NCBI GenBank assembly: GCA_030407315.1
Contig: JALQPE010001697.1
Span: 62,001 to 126,000 of the forward strand
DNA: 64,000 nucleotides
DNA from: Asparagopsis taxiformis
Lineage: Eukaryota > Rhodophyta > Florideophyceae > Bonnemaisoniales > Bonnemaisoniaceae
Direction: 5' to 3'
The translations under genes and the position numbers were made by a program. Positions 54,629 through 64,000 of the stretch are shown here, piece after piece. The notes below the pieces were generated by a model that ran no database searches, had not been told where the DNA came from, and saw only the letters and a program-made list of their open reading frames with translations. Position 1 is the first letter of the stretch. Each line of letters starts with the position of its first letter.

Positions 54629-57600
54629 ATGGCTCAACAATCCCCCAACGCTTTCGACCGCCAGGTGCGCTCTGCCAGCCGCCGTGACAACGATTCTCCC
54701 ACTCCTTCTCCCTCTCCTTCTCCCTCTCCTTCTCCTTCTCTGGCCCCCCCTGTCCCCATGGACGTTTGCGAAGCTGCTGCAGCGCTGACCCAGCTCAGCC
54801 CAGCACCTAAGCCCGTCCCCTCCCCCCCTTCCGCTTCCGATCCCGCGGTTGTCCCGACAATCGACGCTGGCGTTCCCGCAACTCCGCTTCCGGCTCAATC
54901 TGCCGAAGCGGCGCCAGCCGTCGAGGGATCTGGTGCTCCTCTGCCCAGCTCGCCTGCTCCGGACATGATCATCGCGTCCGGCAGCGACTTGGCAGAGGAT
55001 GCGGAGAAGGTCGATGATCACAACGCTCGTGACATCGTACCGAACAAGCCTCTCCGCAGCACCAGGCTGGCCTACCCTGGCACAGTGCCCATCCCGGTGG
55101 ATGTGGACTACGACATAAGTCCGGAGAGCTGCCGAAACATTCCAGTCTTCATTTCCCCCCTGGATGTTTCTCCTCCGGCAGTCGTGTCCAGGGTGGTCAG
55201 GCCGCATCGCGTTGATGAGTTGAAGAAAACGTTTCTCACTCAGGGATTTTCCGTGATTGCTTCACGCGTGTCCGTCTGCGAGGTGATTGATTCCAATGCA
55301 AAAGTACGACTGCAATATGTCGATGGATCTCACCGAGTGACCGCGTTGAAGGCCATTCTCGAGTCGGCTGGACCTGCTCCTGCGAAGGACAGTCCAGAGT
55401 GGGAGGAGTTTGTCAAGTCTGACATCTACCGTCGCTTTGGAACTATTCCAGTCGACTTTCTCCTCCCACCGACTCGGCTTGGCCGGGATGTCTTCTGCTC
55501 CGAAGAAGTACTCCCGCTTTCACGGCTGATGAACTTCCACACCCACAATGTCAGCGAGGTAACAGTTGCTGACAATGTGTGCTCTGTGATGGAGTTCATC
55601 AATATCCACCGCCTGGGAAAGAAGAAGATCGAGCCGACCGTTCAATACATCAAAGAACGGAAAGCGCTGAGCTGGATTCGTCCGAGACAGCTCATGCGCT
55701 ACGTCTCGATCGCGCGAGGGTTCAAGACCATTGAAAGCCCTGCTTTCAAGTACTGGTCGAGCATCCCGAACAGGCCGGAGTTCGTGCAGTTCTCTTCGAC
55801 CGAGGATCTGGCTGGTTGTACGGTGAACTTGTTGTTCAATGGGTCGTTCAGGAGTGCTCCGGATGTGCAGAAGTGTTTCATCCTGGAGATGACGGCGCGC
55901 TACACTTGTAGCCGTCGGTCGGCCGGGCTGAAACCGTACTCGGTTGGTACCATTGGGCAGGAATGGATTGCTGGTTTGTTGGAAATCTTCGGGTACGTGA
56001 AGGAGGTGGCCGAGTACTGGAACGTGTCGGATGTGTTGAGGATGCTGGATGGGTCAATTCCCAGCGGGGTGACCCGAGCAAGAGCTTCGACATTCGCTCG
56101 CGCGTTGTCGAAGTTCTTGCTCAGATGGTCCCCAAGAAGGGGTGCTGGGCAGACTTCCGTCCCAAGGAAGGCCCCCCCGATGGTTACAGTCGAAAATATT
56201 TTTCCCCGTAAGAAGTCTGTCTTCGGGAAGGACGCCAGGAAAATGCTCCTGCGCGTCACTGGGTACCGCGACATGAAATGCGGAAACGCTTTCACGCGAT
56301 GTACCCAGACATCCCACATGCTGCGCTCCCAGCCACATGTGGTGATGATGCCCCCATCCCTTCCTCTTCCAATTCCTTGCCCATCCCTTCATCCTCCATT
56401 CCTTTGCCCCCACCACCTCAACTGGAATCTTCCAGCAATTCCGAGGTTGCCCCTGTTCCTGTCTCTACCCCTGCCGTGTCTGCATCCTCCCCTGCGGTGA
56501 CCCCGGTCAAGCCGACTGCGCGTGGTCCCCAGGATGGCAGCGAACGCTCTGGTCCAGTTTCCCACGCCGGGACTGGTACCCCCAACCGTCCTGTCCAAGC
56601 CGCGCAGGAGCAGGTCTCACCGGCTTCGCAGCCTGAGCCTGCGACTCCGGCTGCCGAGCAGCACCCTGCTGCTCCGGCCCCCGCTGTCGAAGCTTCCCGT
56701 TCTGCATCTGCTAGCAGTTCGGGAAGCTCCAGCGATGACAGTTTCGTCCCTTCACCATCCGGTGGGGTTGGACAGAAGACGGTTGCGAGGATTTCGACGG
56801 AGGGCCCTACTCCCGAGAATGTGGTCGAGGGCAGCAGTGCGAAGGGCGGTGCAGATCCTGACGAAGATGTCATTGAAGTCAGTGATTCTGCACCGCCCGG
56901 AGTGGAAACTTCTGGGAGGAAAGTGATGCCCAGAAGGAGTACCCGCCTGCAAGCGAGTCGTTCCGGTCGTGGTGGAACGGCGGGTGGTGCTGTGGAGGTC
57001 GTCGAGCTGGAGAGCGCCCCCGAGGATGCGGGTGAAAACTCCATCCTCGGGAAGCGTAACTTGGAAGCCGCTTCTGCGACGCCCGAGCCTTCTACCAAAA
57101 AGAGAAGGCTCGGTGAGACTTCATCAAAGTCGTCGTCAAAGAAATCCAAGTCGGCTTCCCGAGGTCGCTCTCGGGAGCCGGTTCTCCAGTTCGACGACGC
57201 CCAGGAGAATCCCATTCCCGACAGCATCGTCGATGAGAATGTGGCCGCCGTTCTCCCCAGCGCAATTGCGTCTGGCAGCCGGATGAAGTACTATATGGAA
57301 AGTACGACGGTGGAGACGGTTCGGGCGGAAATGAGGGCGGCAGCATTCCAGGCAGCTGCATCGCCGGGTGCTGAGGATACGGTGGTGGACAGGTACTTTG
57401 CGGTGAAGAAGGCATTGTTGGAAAACTTGGGGGTTATTGTTATGGAAGGCCTGTTGGCATCGTCCACGGCTGGTAATGCGACGCATGAGTTGTTCGGTCA
57501 CTTCGCTAGGCAGTTCCCGCTGGTTGAGGAGGTTGAAAAACCCTCCCAGCAGTCTGATTCTAACGATGACGACAGGGAGCCACAGGACGAGCCGCCAGCT

Positions 57601-58272
57601 TTCGCAAAGCCCGGCTTCGATCCTTCGCCGTGGCAGTTCATCCACAACGTGGGTGATGCGAAGGACCGCATCGATGGTGGTCGTGGGCGCCTCTCTCTGC
57701 CGCGGCGTGAGTTGTGCGACAAGTTGGAGGAGGGGAATTTGGAGATGTATAAGAACAAGTTGGTGGCAGAGCTTGCTCTTGGTGTTTGTGCGGAGTTCTT
57801 GAAGTTGGGAATGGAGGGTGAGGATCCTGTCTTCTTCCCGAAGACAGGATTGCGGCTGCTTCTTACAGCAGATGGGGCTGCGGACCAGGATGGGCACACG
57901 GACTTCAAGGTAGCGACGAATAGTGTTGGAAGTCCTACCACGTCTCCATCATATTTCATGATGTCGAGCGGAGCCGATGGGTTCTCTATAGTAGTTGCCC
58001 CTTATAGTCATGTATGCCTGGCCAGTCCGGGCGCCGATATGTGGAAGGTTCCCCCTCTCATCTTTTGGGTGCCACCCTATTCCGTATTGGTTGGTCGCGG
58101 TGACCTTTACCATTACGGGGTCGGCTTCAGCCGAGGAGATCTTCCTGCAGGCGAGAAGTTAGTCTATGGCCTGCCCACGCGCGGCCACATCTACTTGAAG
58201 ACGGAGAAGGACGTCCTCACGGACCACATCCACACCGTCGAATATTACAAGTACGATAGGAGCAATAGATAG
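54629..58272 (+). pseudogene. ParB-like/2OG-Fe(II) dioxygenase fusion, copy 3 (frame broken in the middle)
   Basis: The ATG at 54629 has a good context (AAGCAATGG). The first frame runs to 56500 and holds a Ser/Pro-rich N-terminus with an SPSP repeat, then a ParB/sulfiredoxin-type motif DGSHR (codons 232-236) and a helical region. Comparison with copy 2 shows a lost base near 56273 and probable earlier indels near 56060-56190, after which the second frame (to 58272) continues the same protein. That part has a Pro/Ser/Ala linker, basic patches (KKRRLG, SKKSKSASRGRSR) and a dioxygenase-like domain: PKTGLRLLLTADG, H-T-D at 57895-57903, PPYSVLVGRGDLYH (His codon 58111-58113) and R at 58180-58182. 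The ancestral product would be about 1,210 aa. As written, two shorter proteins could be made, ParB-only and dioxygenase-only. Confidence 0.7.
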
Positions 58273-58747
58273 CATATCAGAAGTATTAAAACCTATACTA
58301 CTGTTCCCTGCTATAAAGTTCTGTCTTTCTCATCTCAACATTGTTACCTTAGCCCATTTTTCAGTTCTCATCTATACATCTGTCCTTCATCTCATAGTTT
58401 AGTGCTACTCAGCAGATTGCTTGCTACTTTTTAATATTAGTCTACAACGTTATATGATTTTACTAGCTAGGCCGTAGGGGGAGACTAGTTTCAACCCTTG
58501 ACAACGCGCAGATTTCGACTACGAGAGCCGTCACTGTGATAAATTATTTGTAGAATTTTCGTCTATCTTCCCACCTACACTAGGCTACCTATATATATAC
58601 AGGGTATAACCTGAACAGAGACCACGTGAGGTAAAATACTCCTGAGAGCTGCTCACAGCCGTACAGACCTTTGCTGAGCAATTTACCCGACTTCAAACTT
58701 CGCTTCTTACCTTTACCAGGATGAGAGAAGGACGAAACTCCCTGCTG
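58273..58747. other. 3' region of the ParB/dioxygenase gene, no gene
   Basis: Counterpart of 23855-24329, with few differences. No gene is seen. Confidence 0.45.
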
Positions 58748-59096
58748 CTTACAGCCGAAGCCGTTTACCAGGGTTCCTTACAGCAAAGTCATCGTAACGA
58801 TGACTTTGCTGTAAGGAACCGTTTCCTTGCAGTGGCCGAAGAATTTTTTACCGGGTAAAAAATCAGCAAGAAATTTTACCGGGTAAAAAATTGTGGCCGC
58901 TGTAATGTTTTGCTTTCTTACAGCAAAGTCATCGTTACGATGACTTTGCTGTAAGAAAACGTTTCATTACAGCGGCCACAATTTTTTTACCCGGTAAAGA
59001 AATCATGGCTGCTGTAATGATTTGTTTTCTTACAGCAAAGTCATCGTAACGATGACTTTGCTGTCAGCACCCCGCCGGAACTGCCAAAGCTGTAAG
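58748..59096. repeat. TTACAG/CTGTAA nested hairpin cluster A6 (copy-3 specific)
   Basis: Three 39-bp palindromes, reading A, T, A, alternate with GGCC...TTTACCGGGTAAA hairpins. Copy 2 has only one cluster between the ParB/dioxygenase and methyltransferase/SET genes, so A6 with its flank is an additional module. Confidence 0.8.
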
Positions 59097-59550
59097 CAGT
59101 CTGGCTTCACCCTCTCCCCCATTTCTCTACTCCGCCTTCAGCATCCCAGCCTCTCTGGTGACGACTGACGCCTTTCGTTTCCCCCCTCACGCCCCCTCTC
59201 GCAATGAAATACTCGTCTATTACCACGATAGGCTACTCGTACTGCCGCCTTAATTTTCCTCTACACACACCCTCCCATCCGTCTCTTCCGTACTACGATC
59301 TTAGGCTATCCTACCTTACGATTATAGTTGTATAGTGAGTAGCTAGAGTCCTACTTATTGACGACTATAGTGCACCGGAACCGGCGCCGGTTCCCGCCCG
59401 GGCGGGTTGAATATATATTTTATGCCGTGAGGCACAGGTACCATATGGTCGCTGTGGCTCACGGCACAAGGAGTAGATTTTGCGACCAACAGCCGTCCAA
59501 ACCATCCTCCCGTGATGTTCCCTACTTCACACTTCGCTTCTCATGTGAGA
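59097..59550. other. Spacer between hairpin clusters A6 and A7
   Basis: About 450 bp absent from copy 2. No gene. It contains a compact GGAACCGGCGCCGGTTCC palindrome followed by CCCGCCCGGGCGGG (59377-59408), and a GCCGTGAGGCAC/GTGGCTCACGGC inverted repeat near 59424-59465. Confidence 0.5.
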
Positions 59551-59628
59551 CAGCAGGGAGTTTCGTCCTTCTCCCATCTTGGTAAAGGTACCTTTACCAA
59601 GAAGGGAGAAGGACGAAACTCCCTGCTG
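59551..59628. repeat. 78-bp perfect-type hairpin
   Basis: The left arm CAGCAGGGAGTTTCGTCCTT continues with CTCCCATCTTGGTAAAGGTA and pairs with the right arm ending AAGGACGAAACTCCCTGCTG; one mismatch is visible. Copy 2 keeps only the right arm (24297-24329). Confidence 0.75.
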
Positions 59629-60089
59629 CTTACAGCTGAAGCCGTTTACCAGGGTTCCTTACAGCAAAGTCATCGTTACGATGACTTTGCTGTAAGAAAA
59701 CAAATCATTACAGCAGCCACGATTTCTTTACCGGGTAAAAAAATTGTGGCCGCTGTAATGAAACGTTTTCTTACAGCAAAGTCATCGTAACGATGACTTT
59801 GCTGTAAGGAACCGTTTCCTTGCAGTGGCCAAAGAATTTTTTACCGGGTAAAAAATCAGCAAGAAATTTTACCGGGTAAAAAATTGTGGCCGCTGTAATG
59901 TTTTGCTTTCTTACAGCAAAGTCATCGTTACGATGACTTTGCTGTAAGAAAACGTTTCATTACAGCGGCCACAATTTTTTTACCCGGTAAAGAAATCATG
60001 GCTGCTGTAATGATTTGTTTTCTTACAGCAAAGTCATCGTAACGATGACTTTGCTGTCAGCATCCCCGGTAAACGGCCCGCACTGTAAT
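59629..60089. repeat. TTACAG/CTGTAA nested hairpin cluster A7
   Basis: Counterpart of 24330-24789. Four 39-bp palindromes with central bases T, A, T, A. It ends in CCCGCACTGTAATG. Confidence 0.85.
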
Positions 60090-60364
60090 GGGGTGACTGC
60101 TTCTCCTACATCGCTCTGTTACTGGTGTTCTACATGCTGCGTTGCTACACAATTTCGCACTCACATCTTTCTAGTTTCTCTCCCTTTCGTATCCATAGGT
60201 ATAGCAGTTGAAAAGTGGATAGTTTGCACTCCAGGCCGCAGATGCCTTCCTGCAGTCATGTCACGATTGTTGTAGTGTAGTCTATAATATCTAGCGCTCT
60301 TGGAAGATGATGCACAGTCTATTGTCTCTGTCAATGCGTGTTTACTCAAATCTATCAAAGTAGC
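60090..60364. other. Convergent 3' region, no gene
   Basis: Counterpart of 24790-25063; noncoding. Confidence 0.4.
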
Positions 60365-63300
60365 TCAGTTAGCTGGCCAATATTTTCTACCATAGTCAGC
60401 AAATATCTCCTCATCAGCTTCAACGTCTCTGGTCAGAACGACCTTGACAGCATGGGGATTCTTGATATTCGAAGCAAAGTCCGGTTTGTCTATGGCATCG
60501 CCTTGTCGAAACTCGGCTGACTGTGTTCGACTCACCTCGGTCGCTTTCTCCGTTCCGTCAATGACCCGACAATCATTGAGGTAGCTGGTACAATTATAGA
60601 CCGCTGGAACGAGCCAGACCTTCCGAACAGGTGCACCCCTCCCTATGTACGTGGTTTCCAATTCCATGTTGTAGTCCTGGAACCTCTGTCCTGTGCACCC
60701 AAATCCTTCCGGGCCGTACATCACTGATCTCTGCGGTTCCGAGTCTCGAATCTTCGCATAGAAAATCGTCCCGTTGTACCAGCCAATGACCGTCCCCTTC
60801 TTCAGTTTCTTCGCCGCGAATACGCCAAACCCACCACCTCTTACCTCCGATTGCGAAACATAGACACCGTAGAATGCGGCATCAGCAGCCAGAATCGCGT
60901 CCGGGTCTATGCTCCAAAACGAGTGCATGTCCTCGGCCGGCCACTGGTCCATAGGCACCCCGCTCAATCTGTGAAGCATAGAACCGTCCTTCTTCATTGA
61001 CGCAACGAACACAAGCAGATGGTTCGGCAATGCTGTCACAGCAGGTAAACCTTCTGGTGCATCTGAGATGTGCTTCTGACGAAGCCTTGGAGCTTTTCCT
61101 GTGACCGGTACCGACTCGTCCCCAAGAATACTCTCCACCTCACGCTGCAAGATCCCCCCATATCGCCCGGCTTTCACCTCACTGACGAAAGCATGCAGTA
61201 TCCACTCCTGCGATGCATCGTGGCACCTTTTTTCCTTCTCACACCCAATGAACCGACGATACGTACCATCCCTCAACGTCATACACGCTATGGCTGTGCT
61301 GTATGTTCCCGAGAAGAAATCCATCACGATATCGTTCTGCTTCGAAAATCGTTCCAGAAGCTCACGAAGAGTGGTCAACGCCTTCTGCTCATGGCGCAGT
61401 CGGTTGTTCTGCCCATCGTATTGAGCTTCACCAGCCGACAACCTCGGAACGTTGTCAATCGCGTTGGTGAACCCAGGGTGCCTCGATATGTCCGGATTGT
61501 GCAACCTGTAATCCACCATATCGTATGCAGCCATACCCTTCCCCCGCTTATACGCATGGATAACGAAATCGTGCATATTATGCAGTGTGCACGTTTTCGT
61601 CGATGGATTGGACGTAAAGCTGTGTGGTCGGCGAGATAGCACGACTGGAACACTGTCCACAATCATCTTGCCAGGCTCGGCATTTCTGATTGCATCCATC
61701 CATGCCACGAGTTGGCGCACGCTGGAATAGATTAGAGCATGACCGCCAGGCCGAAGAACTCGAACTATTTCACACGCAACACTCGCCAACTCTTCCGGCT
61801 CCAGAATATCGTACTCCGAGTTTTCTCTGCCGCCTTCCCGCCTCGTGTTGAATGGAGGATCAGTGAGCACAAGCTGAACACTGTCCTCCAACACGCCATC
61901 TTCCAGGAAACTAATTTTGTCCTCCACCTCTTTGGCTACATCAGTGGCGTCACAATTCACAGTGTGAATGTAACGCCCCATCACAGCTTCCAGCTTGGTG
62001 ACATATTCCGGCTTGGATTCCTTTCCGACGTCAACGAGCGGTGCTTCTGTAGGCGATACAGTGTCAACCTCCATAGCGTCATCCTCGGCCGCACCTTCTC
62101 TTGTTGCTGTTTCGCTAGCAACCGCCGCATTATCGTCCTCTCCACCACCGCGCTCCAGCCTAGCCTTCTTCCTCTGTGGCTCCAGACTATCCTCTTCTAT
62201 ATCCTCGCTGCCATTGTTTGGCACTGCTGCGGATATTTCCATCTGCGCAGGTGCACCTTCAAGGATGCCAGGCTCGGGCGTATCCTCAAGACTGTGCAAC
62301 TCATCCATGGTCAGAGGAAGCTTTCGTTGCTCTCGGGTTCGCAATAACCAAGCCTTCAGCCTCCTCTGACCATCCAGGGCATGAGACGTGTTCAACTTGG
62401 CTCGCATGAACGAGTTCAATCCGAACTTGTCAGGAGTGTCGAAAAGCAAGGCTCGAAGTCTCTGCATCAGCTGACCACGCTCGGCGAACACATTCACCTC
62501 AGTGACACATTGGCGTATCGACAGCAGGAAGGCGCTTGTCAATGATCGCAGCCTTGCATCCACAGCCACTGGAAGGTCGGCACAGAACCCGTTTTCACTG
62601 TCTACAGTTTTCGGGACAATGGTCAGGTTTTTCCGATGCTCCTCGACCGCGCAGCCATCAGACCGATTCGGGAGTGACCTGAAGCAAAGGCTCGCAGGAT
62701 CGAATACCATGAACGGCCAGCACATCGATTCAACATCCTCATACCCCAACACTCTTGCCCCGGTATCCCACGCAGCTAACACACGGTCGACAACAAATCC
62801 AAGCTGGTTGGCTTGCGCACTGGATGTTGCAATTCCAACCATTCCACCACCACCAATGGCCCCGGATGTGGCTCTGGCCCGCCTAGATGGCGCACTGCCC
62901 ATCTCCTTACTGCGAATAGCCAAGATACACTGGCACATCATAACCATCAGCCTCCTGAACCGCTTCTGGCTAGCCTGCAAAGAATCTTGCATGTCGGATG
63001 TAGCGCCGTCTAGAAAGTACCTGCTCGAAAGCAGTTCGCGGTTCAGTGGAGAGGACAATTCTCCGCGGGGTGTCTTGCCAAACATTTCGACGGCACGAGA
63101 ACTAGTCACCCCCACCTGTTTCGGAAACTCAACCATCCTCGGAGAATCACCCATCTCTGCATTGAGTCCCCATGCATGACAAAACATTTGCCACAGACGC
63201 AAATCAATCGCACTCGAATCTTCTGCTCGGTGATACGGCCGAAGCACAGCCAGGATAGACATGCATGAGCTGTACTGCGGTTTACCACTCAGGCTTGAAG

Positions 63301-63832
63301 CAATTTGGCCGCTTGGATCGCAGGACTTGATCCAGCCCAACACATCGGCCATCCTCACAGACGAAATATGAGCGTACTTGTCCTTTCCTTTTTGGACCCA
63401 GTACTCGTCTCTGAGATCAACGGCGATCATCAGATACTCAACAAACATCATGCGCCTTTGCAGGCCTGCAATGTCGTTGGATGTCGTCGCTCTCACACGG
63501 TCCAGCACAACAGCAGTACTGCTGTTGGTGTCCGCCACGATAGACTCTTCTCGCATAGGAATCGTAACGCCAGGAGGAAAGACGCCCTTCTCCATTCCAC
63601 GTACAATTGCCATGCAGCGGTGCGCTCCATCCAATATCTCCAGAACGCCTTCTCGAAACCTGCCAGTCACGGGATGAGCTGTGTCATAACCGCTGTTGCG
63701 AATGCTCTCCATGAGCGCTTCCACATGACTTGCATCAACATCGCGAATCGATACGAATTTGCTGACTTGATTGGGGTCGATGAACACCCATCCGTCGTGC
63801 TTTTCACCGTGATTGTGGAACGTTCCTTCCAT
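60365..63832 (-). CDS. ParB-like/DNA methyltransferase/SET fusion, intact copy (1155 aa)
   Basis: The frame is open from the ATG ending at 63832; reading three codons further upstream would need TTG. Domains in order: ParB/sulfiredoxin-like fold with DGAHR (residues 68-72); a long helical middle with several Trp/Met-rich segments (about 120-520); an acidic linker with a basic QRKKARLERG patch (553-562), a likely nuclear signal; a methyltransferase with DPPF (658-661), LRPGGHALIY, RHEQK and DFFSGTYSTA (838-847); and a SET domain (about 988-1149) with GFGVFAAKKLKKG, YLND and EEIFADYG. Motif IV before motif I, with DPPF, fits beta-class N6-adenine or N4-cytosine DNA methyltransferases. SET proteins methylate lysines, usually on histones. 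One protein would thus combine DNA binding, DNA methylation and histone methylation in the nucleus; this is inferred from family knowledge. It diverges from the region leading to the 453-aa gene outside the window. Confidence 0.8.
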   Translation of the reverse strand: MEGTFHNHGEKHDGWVFIDPNQVSKFVSIRDVDASHVEALMESIRNSGYDTAHPVTGRFREGVLEILDGAHRCMAIVRGMEKGVFPPGVTIPMREESIVADTNSSTAVVLDRVRATTSNDIAGLQRRMMFVEYLMIAVDLRDEYWVQKGKDKYAHISSVRMADVLGWIKSCDPSGQIASSLSGKPQYSSCMSILAVLRPYHRAEDSSAIDLRLWQMFCHAWGLNAEMGDSPRMVEFPKQVGVTSSRAVEMFGKTPRGELSSPLNRELLSSRYFLDGATSDMQDSLQASQKRFRRLMVMMCQCILAIRSKEMGSAPSRRARATSGAIGGGGMVGIATSSAQANQLGFVVDRVLAAWDTGARVLGYEDVESMCWPFMVFDPASLCFRSLPNRSDGCAVEEHRKNLTIVPKTVDSENGFCADLPVAVDARLRSLTSAFLLSIRQCVTEVNVFAERGQLMQRLRALLFDTPDKFGLNSFMRAKLNTSHALDGQRRLKAWLLRTREQRKLPLTMDELHSLEDTPEPGILEGAPAQMEISAAVPNNGSEDIEEDSLEPQRKKARLERGGGEDDNAAVASETATREGAAEDDAMEVDTVSPTEAPLVDVGKESKPEYVTKLEAVMGRYIHTVNCDATDVAKEVEDKISFLEDGVLEDSVQLVLTDPPFNTRREGGRENSEYDILEPEELASVACEIVRVLRPGGHALIYSSVRQLVAWMDAIRNAEPGKMIVDSVPVVLSRRPHSFTSNPSTKTCTLHNMHDFVIHAYKRGKGMAAYDMVDYRLHNPDISRHPGFTNAIDNVPRLSAGEAQYDGQNNRLRHEQKALTTLRELLERFSKQNDIVMDFFSGTYSTAIACMTLRDGTYRRFIGCEKEKRCHDASQEWILHAFVSEVKAGRYGGILQREVESILGDESVPVTGKAPRLRQKHISDAPEGLPAVTALPNHLLVFVASMKKDGSMLHRLSGVPMDQWPAEDMHSFWSIDPDAILAADAAFYGVYVSQSEVRGGGFGVFAAKKLKKGTVIGWYNGTIFYAKIRDSEPQRSVMYGPEGFGCTGQRFQDYNMELETTYIGRGAPVRKVWLVPAVYNCTSYLNDCRVIDGTEKATEVSRTQSAEFRQGDAIDKPDFASNIKNPHAVKVVLTRDVEADEEIFADYGRKYWPAN

Positions 63833-64000
63833 GGCGAACAAAGGTAGAGTTTTTAAGAAAGGGATAGTTGGTTGCTGCTTGACCAGGGTGGCGCAAAGCA
63901 GAAGTTGGTTGTTTAAAACAAAGTGTCAGCGAGTGGTAGCACTTCGGTGGCTGTTTCCTTTCCACCCCTGTCCGAACCTTTACAAGATAACTACATCGAC
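63833..64000. promoter_or_regulatory. Start of the divergent promoter region, copy 3
   Basis: Identical in outline to 1175-1342 and 28531-28698; it continues past the window, where the 453-aa gene is expected. Confidence 0.4.

Larger units (their letters stand above)
47545..64000. mobile_element. CACTA-ended composite element, copy 3 (left end and most of the body)
   Basis: It starts with the terminus CACTACGGTGTTGA and the left subterminal array. The transposase-like/dioxygenase chimera, hairpin clusters, ParB/dioxygenase gene and intact ParB/methyltransferase/SET gene follow. In copy 2 the right end lies 4,538 bp beyond the methyltransferase/SET start, so copy 3 should end near 68370, giving about 21 kb. 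This is the best-preserved copy in the window. Confidence 0.8.

Noticed and set aside
56060..56280. Introns as the reason for frame changes in the ParB/dioxygenase gene
   Set aside because: A GTAAG occurs near 56210, but the frame changes differ between two nearly identical copies at single bases, which indels explain better; the other large genes have no introns.
59512..59790. Short frames running through the TTACAG hairpin clusters, such as 24303-24491 and 59512-59790
   Set aside because: They are made of repeat translation (for example YSKVIVTMTLL) and recur wherever the hairpins occur.
62502..63179. Plus-strand 225-codon frame opposite the methyltransferase/SET gene (also at 27200-27877)
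   Set aside because: It lies wholly antisense to a gene with clear domains and has no motif; its conservation follows from that of the real gene.
60365..63832. Bacterial or phage origin of the window because of ParB and DNA methyltransferase
   Set aside because: The same protein has a SET domain, the window holds a chromodomain Ty3/gypsy element and CACTA-type ends, and no ribosome binding sites or operons are seen.

Overview
This is eukaryotic, transposon-dense DNA. The evidence is a chromodomain Ty3/gypsy retrotransposon, SET domains, lysine/arginine-rich nuclear-type signals, ATG contexts without ribosome binding sites, and long intron-free genes separated by palindromic repeat arrays. 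The host cannot be named from the sequence; a repeat-rich, intron-poor lineage such as a red alga or a fungus would fit. No housekeeping gene, tRNA or rRNA was seen. Almost all of the window can be read as nested mobile elements in various states of decay.

The main theme is a large DNA transposon with 14-bp CACTA-type ends (CACTACGGTGTTGA / TCAACACCGTAGTG) and subterminal ACAGTAAA...TTTACTGT palindromes. Three copies are visible. Copy 1 (1-5753) shows only its right end. Copy 2 (18954-33068) has a right end, but its left part is replaced. Copy 3 (47545 to beyond 64000) has its left end, and by comparison with copy 2 it should be about 21 kb long. The combined gene order is: a transposase-like/2OG-Fe dioxygenase chimera (+); a ParB-like/2OG-Fe dioxygenase protein (+, frame broken in both copies); a ParB-like/DNA methyltransferase/SET protein (-, intact in copy 3); an unknown 453-aa protein (+); an unknown 508-aa coiled-coil protein (-); then the right end. 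One mobile unit therefore appears to carry a candidate DNA methyltransferase, a candidate histone methyltransferase and two candidate DNA-base oxygenases.

5754-18190 holds a second, more diverged set of the same kinds of gene: a ParB-like protein cut by the copy-1 insertion (6828-5740), a ParB-derived/methyltransferase/SET pseudogene (8605-12098) and a full-length transposase-like pseudogene (12995-16895). The first two lie among TTGCTCGAGCAA / ACTCAATCCGG hairpins. An orphan CTGGTT/AACCAG array follows (18200-18910).

33069-47544 lies between the right end of copy 2 and the left end of copy 3. It holds two retroelement-like Gag-type genes on the minus strand, two inverted copies of one LTR, an inverted fragment of the CACTA-type subterminal array, and a decayed chromodomain Ty3/gypsy element (37711 to about 45.3 kb) with a 5' LTR and primer-binding site but no 3' LTR that I could find.

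Four palindrome families recur: TTACAG/CTGTAA nested hairpins, ACAGTAAA/TTTACTGT, TTGCTCGAGCAA and CTGGTT/AACCAG. The first three lie next to genes with ParB-like domains. ParB proteins of bacteria bind palindromes, so the arrays may be the binding sites of these proteins. That link is inference and is flagged as such below.
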